From contig NZ_JACHLU010000005.1 in assembly GCF_014204625.1 (NCBI RefSeq), positions 222,273 to 286,272 of the forward strand: a stretch of DNA of 64,000 nucleotides. Reading direction: 5' to 3'. Positions 19,159-28,228 of the stretch are shown piece after piece; position 1 is the first letter of the stretch, and every line of letters starts with the position of its first letter. The notes beneath the pieces are model-generated. The model was given only the letters and a program-made list of their open reading frames with translations, was not told the origin of the DNA and did no database searches. Position numbers and translations under genes: made by a program. Source of the stretch: Gillisella vitis. GTDB lineage: Bacteria; Pseudomonadota; Alphaproteobacteria; Rhizobiales; Rhizobiaceae.

Positions 19159-19860
19159 ATGCTGAACGTTGCAAACCTGAATAGCTGGTATGGACCTGCC
19201 CATATTCTGTTTGATGTCAGCCTCAAGGTGATGGCAGGCGAAGTGGTGGCGCTGCTGGGTCGCAATGGTGCCGGAAAATCCACGACAATGAAATCAATCA
19301 TTGGGCTGGTGAACCGCCGGGAGGGCACGCTGACCTTTCGCAATGACGAAATCTCAAAACTCGCGCCTTTCGAGATCGTCCGCAAGGGGCTGGGCTATGT
19401 GCCGGAGGACCGACGGATTTTCACGGAACTGACCGTTGAAGAAAATCTCGAAGTCGGACGCCAGACCAAGCGCGATGGAAGCGCGGATTGGTCGCCCGAA
19501 CGCATCTATGAAATCTTTCCCAATCTCGCCGAAATGCGCAAAAGACCGGCTGGACGCATGAGTGGCGGTGAGCAGCAGATGTTGACCATCGGCAGAACCC
19601 TGATGGGCAATCCCTATCTGGTGTTGCTGGATGAACCCTCTGAGGGAATAGCCCCCAGAATCGTCGAGCAAATGGCAGACGCCATCATGCTCTTGAAGCG
19701 GGAAGGGGTTTCTGTCTTGTTGTCCGAGCAAAATCTGCATTTTGCCCGGCTGATCAGTGATCGTTGCTATATTCTTGAGAAAGGCATCACCCAGTTTACC
19801 GGCACCATAGCCGAATTGGACAGCCGCACCGACCTCAAGGAGGCTTATCTGGCGCTGTAA
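19159..19860 (+). CDS. ABC transporter ATP-binding protein, LivF-like
   Basis: A 233-residue ATPase, the second nucleotide-binding subunit of the importer. Walker A GRNGAGKST is near residue 34, the signature is MSGGEQQM, and Walker B is VLLDEPSEGIAP, the LivF form. The C-terminus LDSRTDLKEAYLAL is also typical of LivF. Same operon as the preceding genes. Confidence 0.93.
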   Translation: MLNVANLNSWYGPAHILFDVSLKVMAGEVVALLGRNGAGKSTTMKSIIGLVNRREGTLTFRNDEISKLAPFEIVRKGLGYVPEDRRIFTELTVEENLEVGRQTKRDGSADWSPERIYEIFPNLAEMRKRPAGRMSGGEQQMLTIGRTLMGNPYLVLLDEPSEGIAPRIVEQMADAIMLLKREGVSVLLSEQNLHFARLISDRCYILEKGITQFTGTIAELDSRTDLKEAYLAL

Positions 19861-19885
19861 CGCGATGATGGAGAAGGGACGAGCC

Positions 19886-20806
19886 ATGCCTGAAAAAACC
19901 GAGCCATGGCCAGAACATGCGCCGCGTCCAGCGTTTCTGACCGAAGACCCGCAGGCTATCCTGCGCTTTTTGGTGGATGCGTTCGCGCAAGGTGTTGGAT
20001 GCGGTCTTGTCACGCTCACCGAAATCCGCGGTGGATCGGCACGGGCCTTGGGCGCCCAGATGGCGGTGCGGGCGGACGGTCTGTTTTGCGGCCACGTTTC
20101 TGGCGGCTGCGTCGAGGCGGCGGTGGCCAGAGAGGTGATGAACGCCATACAGGAAGGCCATGACCGCTTTTTACATCTCGGCGAAGGCTCGCCATTTTTC
20201 GACATCCGCTTGGCCTGCGGCGGCTCCATCCGTCTGGCAATCCATGTGCTGCGCAATGATCATGCCGTGCGCACGATACTGGATTGCCTGTCGGTGCGCC
20301 GTCCAGCCGCGCTGGCCTATGATGCGCGATCACAAACTCTGGAAGCAGTCATTGATCAAACCCAGGCGAACTGGGGTGAGGACGGCTTTGTGCGGCCCTA
20401 TCGCCCACCCGTTCGTATTCTGTTGGCCGGACAGCCGATGGAATTGGCAGCAGTGAGCCGCATTGCCACCGCCGCAGGATATGAAACGGCTGAGATCTGC
20501 ACAACCAAGGCAGATATGGCGATGGATACGGACACAGCCATTGTGCTTTTGTATCATGATATTGATCGGGAATTGCCCCTGCTCATGGCAGCGCTCAACA
20601 GCCCGGCCTTTTATATCGGAGCATTGGGAAGCGCGCGGACCCATGAACGCCGTTGCGCAGCACTCATGCAACATGGGGTAGATCAGCAATCCATGAACCA
20701 TATTCGTGCGCCCATCGGTCTCTTTCCAAAGGCACGAGACGCTCATACTCTGGCGCTGTCCATCATTGCCGACATTGCTGTTGCGCGGGCCGCCGTGGTG
20801 TCCTGA
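19886..20806 (+). CDS. XdhC/CoxF family molybdenum hydroxylase maturation protein
   Basis: A 306-residue XdhC-type protein. The N-terminal domain has RGGSARALGAQM and CGHVSGGCVEAA, hallmarks of the XdhC_CoxI domain. The C-terminal Rossmann part includes YIGALGSARTHERR. XdhC-type proteins bind the molybdenum cofactor and help insert it, in sulfurated form, into hydroxylases. The only such enzyme in the window is NicAB, so that is the presumed client. I chose the ATG at 19886, preceded by GAGAAGGGA. It directly follows the transporter ATPase gene and precedes a MocA-like gene. Confidence 0.9.
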   Translation: MPEKTEPWPEHAPRPAFLTEDPQAILRFLVDAFAQGVGCGLVTLTEIRGGSARALGAQMAVRADGLFCGHVSGGCVEAAVAREVMNAIQEGHDRFLHLGEGSPFFDIRLACGGSIRLAIHVLRNDHAVRTILDCLSVRRPAALAYDARSQTLEAVIDQTQANWGEDGFVRPYRPPVRILLAGQPMELAAVSRIATAAGYETAEICTTKADMAMDTDTAIVLLYHDIDRELPLLMAALNSPAFYIGALGSARTHERRCAALMQHGVDQQSMNHIRAPIGLFPKARDAHTLALSIIADIAVARAAVVS

Positions 20807-20840
20807 AGAGAAATCCACCGATCGGAAAGGTATCAGGCCG

Positions 20841-21467
20841 TTGAACATCGCCATTCTCATTCTCGCGGCAGGGCAGGCAACGCGGATGGGCGGCCCGAAT
20901 AACCACAAGCTGCTGGCACATTTGCATGATGAGCCACTTGTTCGTCACGTAGCGCGGCAGGCTTTGGCAAGCACGGCATCGACTGTCACGGTGGTGACTG
21001 GATGTCGGCATGACGCGATCGAGGCAGCACTTGTCGGTTTAAACCTGTCCACTCTCCATAATCCAGACTATGCGGAAGGAATGGGGCGCTCTCTTGCGGC
21101 AGGCATGGGCGCTCCCAACCTTGAACAGGCTGATGGCATTCTTGTGATGCTGGCCGATATGCCAAACATTACCGCCCGTCATCTGAATATCCTGCTGGAC
21201 GCTTTTTGCGCCTGCGCTGGCGCTTCCGTCGTTCGGGCAAGCTCGACAGGTGTACCAGGCCACCCCGTTATCCTGCCGCGTGCACTCCAAGGTGCACTGC
21301 GGAATTTACGCGGTGATGTCGGCGCACGAGACGCCATAGCAGACAGCAATCTCCCGGTCATTCTGGTGGAGATCGGTTCCGCAGCTCTTCAGGACATCGA
21401 CACAGTTGACCATCTGCTGGCCGCCGGAGGCAGGCTGCCGTCTCAAACTGCGATTCCGTCGAATTGA
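20841..21467 (+). CDS. Molybdopterin cytidylyl/nucleotidyltransferase, MocA/MobA-like
   Basis: A 208-residue nucleotidyltransferase with L-A-A-G-Q-A-T-R-M-G-G...K near the N-terminus and LADMPNIT near residue 100. The family adds CMP (MocA) or GMP (MobA) to molybdopterin. Enzymes of the xanthine oxidase family use the cytosine dinucleotide form, so MocA activity for NicAB is the best guess. The start appears to be TTG at 20841 with GGAAAGG upstream; the longer open frame upstream overlaps the XdhC gene and does not resemble the family. Confidence 0.85.
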   Translation: MNIAILILAAGQATRMGGPNNHKLLAHLHDEPLVRHVARQALASTASTVTVVTGCRHDAIEAALVGLNLSTLHNPDYAEGMGRSLAAGMGAPNLEQADGILVMLADMPNITARHLNILLDAFCACAGASVVRASSTGVPGHPVILPRALQGALRNLRGDVGARDAIADSNLPVILVEIGSAALQDIDTVDHLLAAGGRLPSQTAIPSN

Positions 21468-21730
21468 TATGAAATATTGTGCACCGGCCTCGGCACCCTC
21501 AGAACATTGATCACATCCCGGCAGCATTGGGCCTTTTTGATTTGCGTGTCGGTCAGCAAATGTCATCCCCTATCGATACCCCCACCATTTTTTCACATAC
21601 CCCCATTTCTACCCCGAAAACATCGGGATACATGGGATCTATTGCGAACGATGGCGCACTCTAAGAGTACACATACACCTTGATATTCAAGGCTTTTTGA
21701 ACGTTGGTGAACTGTAGGGATTTCAAAAAT
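21468..21730. other. Intergenic region before tRNA-Ser
   Basis: 262 bases without a supported gene, between the converging ends of the MocA-like gene and the tRNA gene. No clear hairpin with a T tract was seen. Confidence 0.4.
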
Positions 21731-21819
21731 GGCGGAAGAGGTGGGATTCGAACCCACGGTACGGTCTCCCGCACGCCGGTTTTCAAGACCGGTTCCTTAA
21801 ACCACTCGGACACTCTTCC
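21731..21819 (-). tRNA. tRNA-Ser (anticodon UGA)
   Basis: Read on the minus strand, the acceptor arm GGAAGAG pairs with CTCTTCC and is followed by the discriminator G and an encoded CCA. The anticodon stem CCGGT/ACCGG encloses the loop CTTGAAA, giving anticodon TGA. A long variable arm and the T loop GGTTCGAATCC are present, as expected for serine tRNA. Confidence 0.96.
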
Positions 21820-21957
21820 ATCTTAAGGCTAAAGGTAACATCAGCCCGGATCGATATGGTTCTCTATCGATTCTGATTGGCTTTATAGCCAGCCGAAGCG
21901 CAAGGTCAATATCATAAGCGCAAATTGATGAGAAACCATTCTGTTTACGTGTGTTTT

Positions 21958-22716
21958 TCAATGCATATCGTTGTTTCCGCCGCGTGCATGAAAGTCTTCG
22001 AGCAACGGAAAAACCGCAAGAGCCGCAACCGGAACCGCCAGAAAGATCGCGGCTGAAATGCCAATGTGTTGAAACAGGATAGCACCGCTGACGCCGCCCA
22101 GGAAAAACAGTAGCACCATACGCGCGAGCAACCATAGCTTTGGCATATCCGCCCGCACCGGCGCATATGCCGCCAAAGACTGGTGGCCATTCCAGTAAAA
22201 TAGTTTGCCAAGCTCAATGCCTATATCCGTCACCAGTCCGGTCACATGAGTGGTGCGGATGCGCGCGCCGGAGAGTTTTGTGATAATCGCATTTTGAAGC
22301 CCCATGACAAAGCACAGCAGGGCGATAATGAAGAGCACCAAATCATGGTCGATCGGCTTCAGACCATCGGATAGAGCGAAAACCACCAGCAAAAAAGACT
22401 CCAACGCAAGCGGCAACGCATAAATCGAGCGCAGATCGCGCCTGCGGCCCCAATTGATCAAAATGGCAGAAACTCCGGCCCCAACGAGAAAAAACACAAA
22501 TCCGACAAAGCCGGACAGAAAAAGCTCAATCTCTCCCAGAACCAGATTATCAGCAAGCGAGGATACAATGCCAGACATGTGGGACGTATATTGATGAACC
22601 GCCATAAACCCGCCCGCATTGGCCGCACCGGCAATAAAGGTGAGATAAAACGCCAGATGACGATCGCTGGCCTCGGTTCGATCACGATGCGCGAGAGCTT
22701 TTAGATAGGTTTTCAT
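21958..22716 (-). CDS. DUF1275 (YoaK family) membrane protein
   Basis: A 252-residue integral membrane protein with about six hydrophobic segments. The DUF1275 pattern is visible: FIAGAANAGGFMA, then YTSHMSGIVS, and later G-L-Q-N-A-I-I-T and TTHVTGLVTDIG. Function of the family is not established. Start is uncertain: ATG at 22716, or a TTG 4 codons upstream with AGG near it. Stands alone downstream of the tRNA gene. Confidence 0.88.
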   Translation of the reverse strand: MKTYLKALAHRDRTEASDRHLAFYLTFIAGAANAGGFMAVHQYTSHMSGIVSSLADNLVLGEIELFLSGFVGFVFFLVGAGVSAILINWGRRRDLRSIYALPLALESFLLVVFALSDGLKPIDHDLVLFIIALLCFVMGLQNAIITKLSGARIRTTHVTGLVTDIGIELGKLFYWNGHQSLAAYAPVRADMPKLWLLARMVLLFFLGGVSGAILFQHIGISAAIFLAVPVAALAVFPLLEDFHARGGNNDMH

Positions 22717-22862
22717 AATCGACACCAAACCTGCGTCAGCGACTCTGCTGGAGGATTCCGACTATCTCACCCCACCATTGACGTTGGCAAGGACATAGCA
22801 GCCGCAAAATCAAACACGCTTGCAGTCGACAAAGGCATTAAAGGCGTGTTAACCGAACCCCT

Positions 22863-23318
22863 ATGAAAAGCTATGGATCACAGCCTTGCATTGGCAATAA
22901 GGCGGATTGCGCGCCCAGTCTCAGCACGGCGTTGACGGCGGGCATGGTTCTGCTTGCCTATCTGTTGCTGTGTCCGTGGCTTCCTGTCAGCACATTTGGC
23001 CCCGCCCACAGCACAACAGGCGATGTGGATTTTAGCGCAGTGCGCACTGGTGTGCATCTGGCCGCCCGCAACGAAAACAGCCACATTCGGGGTGCGGATC
23101 GAGATGATGGCAAAGGAGGCGCACCTCCAGACGCCGCTCCCTATATTCTCAGCGGGGTCTTGGATGTCACGACCTCTTACGATCCTGACCGCAGATTTCC
23201 ACTGATCCCGCTGTCAGGGATCCGTTTCTTCCCAAGAGAGAGCCATCAACCACGCGCACCCCCATTGCTTAAGGATAGTCCATCACACGGTGCGCAGTTT
23301 CAGCGCATCAAAGCTTGA
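22863..23318 (+). CDS. Hypothetical protein with one N-terminal membrane segment
   Basis: A possible 151-residue protein. One hydrophobic segment lies at about 23-42 (TALTAGMVLLAYLLLCPWLP). The rest is polar, rich in proline and arginine, and matches no family I know. No good ribosome-binding site precedes the ATG. It lies just upstream of secDF in the same direction. It could be a real small exported or anchored protein, or a spurious frame. Confidence 0.4.
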   Translation: MKSYGSQPCIGNKADCAPSLSTALTAGMVLLAYLLLCPWLPVSTFGPAHSTTGDVDFSAVRTGVHLAARNENSHIRGADRDDGKGGAPPDAAPYILSGVLDVTTSYDPDRRFPLIPLSGIRFFPRESHQPRAPPLLKDSPSHGAQFQRIKA

Positions 23319-23396
23319 TCCGGGCTTCCCTGTCAGCATGTGCGCTCATTTGCGCGATATGCACAAAAGCCAATGCCCTCTCTGGAATGATTGAAG

Positions 23397-25913
23397 ATGA
23401 GAACTTCCCGCTGGCTTCTGGCCACCTATGCCATTGTCATCCTGTTCGGCCTCTTGACAGCCCTGCCGAATGTGTTGCCGCAATCAACACTTGATAAAAT
23501 GCCCTCCTGGTTGCCGCATAGCCGCGTTTCGCTTGGTCTTGACCTTCGCGGTGGCTCCTATCTGGTACTGGAAGTTGACTCCGCCGATCTGATCAAGGAA
23601 CGCCTTCAGACATTGATGCAGGATTCCCGTCAGGCCCTGACGCAAGCCAACATCAAAGTGTCTTCGCTGCGACAGATCAACAGGCAACTGGTCATCACAC
23701 TGACTGATGCAACCCAGCGACAGGCGGCGATTACAGAACTGCAAAAGCTTTCGACATCGGTTGGTGTTACCGGCAGTGCCGATCTTGCCATCACAGGCAG
23801 CGACGCGCAAATCACCATGGCACTGACCGATGCGGGCCTTGCTGATCGGGTCACGGCAGCTGTTGACCAAAGCCTTGAGATTATTCGCAAGCGTGTGGAT
23901 CAGGTCGGCGTTGCCGAGCCAACAATCCAGCGCGCAGGCTCTGACCGCGTGGTTGTCCAGCTTCCTGGTGTGCAAGATCCAAAACGTCTGCGCGATCTGC
24001 TTGGCTCGACCGCCAAAATGAGCTTCCATCTGATGGCCGTTCCCGGTCCTGATGGCCGTATGCCAGCCGGTGCGGAAACCGTTGCGGATGACAGAGGCCA
24101 GCAATATCAGATTATCTCCCGTGCCGCTCTATCAGGCGACCATCTGACCGATGCCAGAGTGAGCTTCAACCAGAACAACAATGAGCCGGTGGTTTCCTTC
24201 CGTTTCGATACCACAGGTGCCCAGCGCTTTGCCGAAATCACCCAGGCCAATGTTGGCCAGCCCTTCGCCATTGTGCTGGACAACAAGGTTCTGAGTGCCC
24301 CGGTGATCAACGAGCCGATTACCGGCGGGTCTGGACAAATTTCGGGGAATTTCACGGTTCAGTCTGCCAATGACCTTGCCGCGCTGTTGCGCGCAGGCGC
24401 TCTGCCCGCCAAACTGACGGTGGTGGAAGAAAGAACCGTTGGTGCTGATCTTGGAGCCGATGCCATTTCAGTCGGCATCATGACCGGCCTGATCGGTTTT
24501 GGGCTGGTGGTTGCCTTCATGTTCGTGCTTTATGGCGCATGGGGCTTGCTGGCCAATCTGGCACTGACCTTGAATGTTATCCTGACCTTTGCTGGCCTGA
24601 CGCTGCTGGGGGCTACCCTGACCCTGCCGGGCATTGCCGGTATTGTGCTTGGCATTGGCCTTGCGGTGGATGCCAACGTGCTGATTAACGAGCGCATTCG
24701 GGAAGAAACCCGAAAAGGCCGCACCGCCATGGCCGCACTGGATGCTGGCTTCAGCCGCGCCTACTCGACCATCATCGACAGCAATGTGACGGCCTTGATC
24801 GCCACTGTTTTGCTGTTCTGGTTCGGCTCTGGCCCTGTGCGCGGCTTTGCCGTCACCATGGGTCTGGGCATTGTGATTTCGCTTTTCACCGCCGTTTCCA
24901 TCGTCAAGGTGATCATGATCGGGCTGGTTGGCCGCATGAAGCTGAAGACGCTGGATATAAAATCACTTCTGTCTCTCCAACTGGTGCCGGAAGGCACGAA
25001 AATACGCTTCATGAATGCAAGGTTCTTTGGCATTGGCCTCTCGGCCCTTCTGTCCATTGCCTCTGTCATTCTTTTCGTCACACCCGGACTGAACTATGGC
25101 GTTGATTTCAAGGGTGGTATCCAGATGGAAATCTCCACGGATCAACCAGCCGACCTTGCAACCTTCCGCACGGGGCTTGAAAGCCTCGGCCTTGGCGATG
25201 TCGGATTACAGCAATTTGGTGATCCAAAGCACTTCCTGCTCCGGGTCGAGCGTCAGCCGGGCGGTGAAGAAGCGCAAACGGCAGCCGTTGAAAAACTGCG
25301 TACCGAGCTTTCTGTGATCGACAAAACCACCAATGTTCAAAAGACAGAGGTTGTGGGTCCAAAGGTCAGTGGTGAATTGGCAACGGCAGGCTTTTTGTCA
25401 GTGCTGCTGGCCAGCATTGCCATGATGGCCTATATCTGGATGCGGTTTGAATGGCCCTTTGCCGTTGGCGCAATTGTCACACTCGTTCTGGATGTGACCA
25501 AAACCCTCGGGTTCTTTGCCCTGACCGGCATGGATTTCAACCTCACCGCCATTGCTGCCCTGCTGACGCTGGTGGGCTATTCGGTGAACGACAAGGTCGT
25601 GGTTTATGACCGTATGCGTGAAAACATGCGGCTTTATAAATCCATGCCCCTGCGTGACATTATTGATATGTCTATCAATGAAACGCTGGCGCGCAGCATC
25701 TACACCTCGGCAACAGCCTTTCTGGCCCTTCTGCCCATGGCCATCTGGGGCGGCAGTGCGGTCTCAAGTTTTGCCGTGCCGATGGTGTTCGGCATTGTTG
25801 TTGCGGCGATTTCGTCGGTGTTTATTGCGGCCCCGATCCTGCTGTTTCTGGGCGACTGGCGCACGCGCCATCGCAAGGCCGTCAATGCGACGGCTGGAAA
25901 GCAAGCCTCCTGA
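23397..25913 (+). CDS. secDF: Fused protein translocase subunit SecDF
   Basis: An 838-residue fusion of SecD (about 1-510) and SecF (about 530-838). It uses the proton motive force to help the SecYEG channel release exported proteins. SecD features seen are LGLDLRGGSYLVLEVD near the N-terminus and GIAGIVLGIGLAVDANVLINERIREE. SecF features are LNYGVDFKGGIQ and LTLVGYSVNDKVVVYDRMREN. About twelve membrane segments. The start is ATG at 23397, or TTG two codons upstream. Fusion is common in rhizobia, but no yajC is adjacent, so this could be a second copy. A strong hairpin follows the stop. Confidence 0.95.
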   Translation: MRTSRWLLATYAIVILFGLLTALPNVLPQSTLDKMPSWLPHSRVSLGLDLRGGSYLVLEVDSADLIKERLQTLMQDSRQALTQANIKVSSLRQINRQLVITLTDATQRQAAITELQKLSTSVGVTGSADLAITGSDAQITMALTDAGLADRVTAAVDQSLEIIRKRVDQVGVAEPTIQRAGSDRVVVQLPGVQDPKRLRDLLGSTAKMSFHLMAVPGPDGRMPAGAETVADDRGQQYQIISRAALSGDHLTDARVSFNQNNNEPVVSFRFDTTGAQRFAEITQANVGQPFAIVLDNKVLSAPVINEPITGGSGQISGNFTVQSANDLAALLRAGALPAKLTVVEERTVGADLGADAISVGIMTGLIGFGLVVAFMFVLYGAWGLLANLALTLNVILTFAGLTLLGATLTLPGIAGIVLGIGLAVDANVLINERIREETRKGRTAMAALDAGFSRAYSTIIDSNVTALIATVLLFWFGSGPVRGFAVTMGLGIVISLFTAVSIVKVIMIGLVGRMKLKTLDIKSLLSLQLVPEGTKIRFMNARFFGIGLSALLSIASVILFVTPGLNYGVDFKGGIQMEISTDQPADLATFRTGLESLGLGDVGLQQFGDPKHFLLRVERQPGGEEAQTAAVEKLRTELSVIDKTTNVQKTEVVGPKVSGELATAGFLSVLLASIAMMAYIWMRFEWPFAVGAIVTLVLDVTKTLGFFALTGMDFNLTAIAALLTLVGYSVNDKVVVYDRMRENMRLYKSMPLRDIIDMSINETLARSIYTSATAFLALLPMAIWGGSAVSSFAVPMVFGIVVAAISSVFIAAPILLFLGDWRTRHRKAVNATAGKQAS

Positions 25914-25921
25914 TCACCAGG

Positions 25922-25954
25922 CCTCACGGGTCGGGCCTGTCCCGATCCGTGAGG
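25922..25954 (+). terminator. Stem-loop after secDF
   Basis: Arms CCTCACGGGTCGGG and CCCGATCCGTGAGG pair over 14 bases as RNA (one G-U pair) with loop CCTGT. It starts 9 bases after the stop. There is no marked T tract, so strength as a terminator is uncertain. Confidence 0.7.
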
Positions 25955-26035
25955 TTCATGCAGGGTTCAGATCGTAAATTTATGTAAAAAACATTTGGAA
26001 ATTGATATTTCCACTTATACTCGCTTGAACAAATC

Positions 26036-26740
26036 ATGAGCAAAGCGATGACCCGCGTTCTTCTAATCGACGATGACCTTGAATTCACCGGGCTTCTTTC
26101 GGAATATCTCACCGAAGAAGGGTTTGAGGTTGCCACAACCGATGATGGCTCCAAAGCTGTCGCGGAAATAACATTGGACGGCCCGGATATTATCGTGCTG
26201 GACGTGATGATGCCCCGCATGAATGGCGTTGAGGTGTTGAAACATATCCGCAGCACCAGCGATGTTCCGATTGTGATGCTGACTGCGCGTGGCGATGAGA
26301 TTGATCGCATTGCCGGCCTTGATCTTGGGGCGGATGATTATGTCTCAAAACCCTGTTCTCCGGGGGAGCTGGTCGCCCGGCTACGCGCAATTTTACGGCG
26401 CACCCGAAAGACGAAAAACACCAATGTGGTATCGCAGGTCGCCAGCGGCGATCTGATTCTCAATCCGGGCAGCAGACAGGCCACCTTGAATGGCACGGCA
26501 CTGGCACTGACAGGCACAGAATATAACCTGCTTGAATTGCTGGTGCGCAATGGTGGGCATGTGGTCTCCAAGCAGGATATTTCGCAAACGGTTTTTGGGC
26601 GTCCCCTCACGCCGTTTGATCGGCGCATTGACGTTCACCTCAGCAGTGTTCGCCATAAACTCGGCGTGCGGCAGGATGGGCAGACATGGATTCAATCCGT
26701 GCGCGGTCAGGGCTATATTCTTTTGCAGGACAACGTATAG
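26036..26740 (+). CDS. Response regulator, OmpR family (CpxR-like)
   Basis: A 234-residue two-domain regulator. The receiver domain has the acidic pair at D12-D14, the phosphorylated D56 (IIVLDVMMP), T83 (MLTARGDE) and K105 (DYVSKPCSPGEL). The C-terminal winged helix has LTGTEYNLLELL and RRIDVHLSSVRHKLG. It forms a pair with the downstream histidine kinase. A Cpx-type envelope-stress role is the nearest guess. Start ATG at 26036, with an in-frame ATG at 26048 as an alternative. Confidence 0.92.
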   Translation: MSKAMTRVLLIDDDLEFTGLLSEYLTEEGFEVATTDDGSKAVAEITLDGPDIIVLDVMMPRMNGVEVLKHIRSTSDVPIVMLTARGDEIDRIAGLDLGADDYVSKPCSPGELVARLRAILRRTRKTKNTNVVSQVASGDLILNPGSRQATLNGTALALTGTEYNLLELLVRNGGHVVSKQDISQTVFGRPLTPFDRRIDVHLSSVRHKLGVRQDGQTWIQSVRGQGYILLQDNV

Positions 26741-26767
26741 GCCATCGAGCAGATTTCAGCGGTCTGC

Positions 26768-26845
26768 GAGAGTTTGCCAGGGAAACGTGGAATCCGGTTT
26801 TTCTGATCAGGCAAACGAAAACAAAGAAATATAGAGTTTGTCAGC
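26768..26845. repeat. RIME-like element between response regulator and kinase genes
   Basis: The copy runs AGAGTTTGCCAGGGAAAC through CCGGTTTTTCTGATC to GGCAAACGAAAACAAAG (about 26768-26826). A second partial start, TAGAGTTTGTCAGCGCGG, follows at 26832-26849. It accounts for most of the 161-base gap inside the two-component operon. Confidence 0.7.
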
Positions 26846-26901
26846 GCGGCGCATTTCACAAACATGCGATCATCCATGTAACCCCGGACATCAGGCCCTT
26901 C

Positions 26902-28176
26902 ATGCCCCGTCTTTTTTGGAAATTCTTCATAATCGTCTGGCTGGCCATGACATTGACAACAATGCTGGGCGTGTCCATTGCGTGGCTCAACACCCCGCAA
27001 TTTCCCGGAGCGATGCAATTTGAGCGCAACAGAAAGCTGATTGTCGCCTTGTTGACAGAGAGGTTGAGCCATCAGGACGGCCTTCAGTCGGAAGACGTCC
27101 TCAAGAATGCTCTGCCTGAAGTGCCCGATGCCAAGCTTGATCTTATACCAGCAACAACAGGCAGTGGATGTGGGGCAGGCACAGACCTGCGTACACTTAT
27201 CATACCCTATGCTGATCGCTGTTACCGTGTGATTTTACCGCCTCCGCCAGCGTGGTCACTACGCCATAACTGGCATTTCCTGCTTCCGTGGATCACCGCC
27301 GTGGTTGCCAGTCTGTTTTCGGCATTTGTGCTTGGAAAATATCTGATCACGCCGGTAAACCGTCTCCGTAAAGGGTTGAGAGCGCTGGCAGAAGGGCATT
27401 TCGACATTCGCATCCATGATGCAGTGCAAAACCGCAATGACGAAATTGCGGTTCTGACCAAGGATTTTGACATCAGCGCATCGAGATTGCAGGAATTGCA
27501 TGACAGTCGCCAACGGCTCTTTCATGATATTTCCCACGAGTTGCGCTCACCCTTGTCCCGTTTGCAAGCTGTCATCGGTATCCTGCGCAAAAATCCGGGC
27601 CGCTTGCCGGGCCTGCTGGATCGGATGGACAGAGAGATTGAGCGGCTGGACGGCTTGGTGGGCGAGGTTCTGACACTGGCGCGGCTTTCATCCACCAGCG
27701 AGAATGGGGATGAAAAGCAGGTCATCGATATTCTCGATCTGGTTGATAACATTGTGCAGGACGCGGCATTCGAAGCCAGTGACAAAGGAGTGACGATTGC
27801 CTTCACACGCAATGGCCAGTTCGTCGCCGCAGTCAATGGTGAGCTGATTTACCGCGCTATTGAAAACGTGATTCGCAATGCCGTGAAATACACAGCCAAT
27901 GACACTTCAGTCACGGTTGCGGCTGATACGCGCCACAATCAACTCTACATTGTCGTCACCGATCAAGGCCCGGGCGTGCCGCTACAGGATCTTGAAAGCA
28001 TATTTCGGCCCTTTACCAGCTCCGGTGCCACTGGCTCATCCTCGGGCTATGGCCTTGGCCTTGCCATTGCCAAAACAGCATTGAAGCGCCATGGCGGTGA
28101 TGTCATCGCCGCCAATGGAGCAGAGGGTGGTCTGACAGTCACAATCTCACTGCCGCAATCGGCGGAGAGGGGATAA
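26902..28176 (+). CDS. Sensor histidine kinase (CpxA-like)
   Basis: A 424-residue inner-membrane sensor kinase. Membrane segments lie at about 6-28 and 130-150, with a periplasmic loop between. A HAMP domain follows (LITPVNRLRKGLRALAEG). The H-box is FHDISHELRSPLSRLQ, with the phosphorylated histidine. The ATPase region has the N box ENVIRNAVKY, DQGPGVP, and SSGYGLGLAI. I chose the ATG at 26902; a longer frame upstream reads through the RIME-like repeat and gives unrelated residues. The pair with the CpxR-like regulator is clear. Confidence 0.9.
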   Translation: MPRLFWKFFIIVWLAMTLTTMLGVSIAWLNTPQFPGAMQFERNRKLIVALLTERLSHQDGLQSEDVLKNALPEVPDAKLDLIPATTGSGCGAGTDLRTLIIPYADRCYRVILPPPPAWSLRHNWHFLLPWITAVVASLFSAFVLGKYLITPVNRLRKGLRALAEGHFDIRIHDAVQNRNDEIAVLTKDFDISASRLQELHDSRQRLFHDISHELRSPLSRLQAVIGILRKNPGRLPGLLDRMDREIERLDGLVGEVLTLARLSSTSENGDEKQVIDILDLVDNIVQDAAFEASDKGVTIAFTRNGQFVAAVNGELIYRAIENVIRNAVKYTANDTSVTVAADTRHNQLYIVVTDQGPGVPLQDLESIFRPFTSSGATGSSSGYGLGLAIAKTALKRHGGDVIAANGAEGGLTVTISLPQSAERG

Positions 28177-28228
28177 CCCCCTCCTGTCCTCATTGCGGCA
28201 GTGGATGGGCCGACATCGCTGCGGTGTT

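Noticed and set aside
21731..21819. tRNA-Ser as an attachment site of an integrated element
   Set aside because: No integrase gene and no repeated tRNA 3' end were found in the window.
26686..26901. N-terminal extension of the histidine kinase
   Set aside because: The extra codons overlap the response regulator and read through the repeat. The first membrane segment starts directly after the ATG at 26902.
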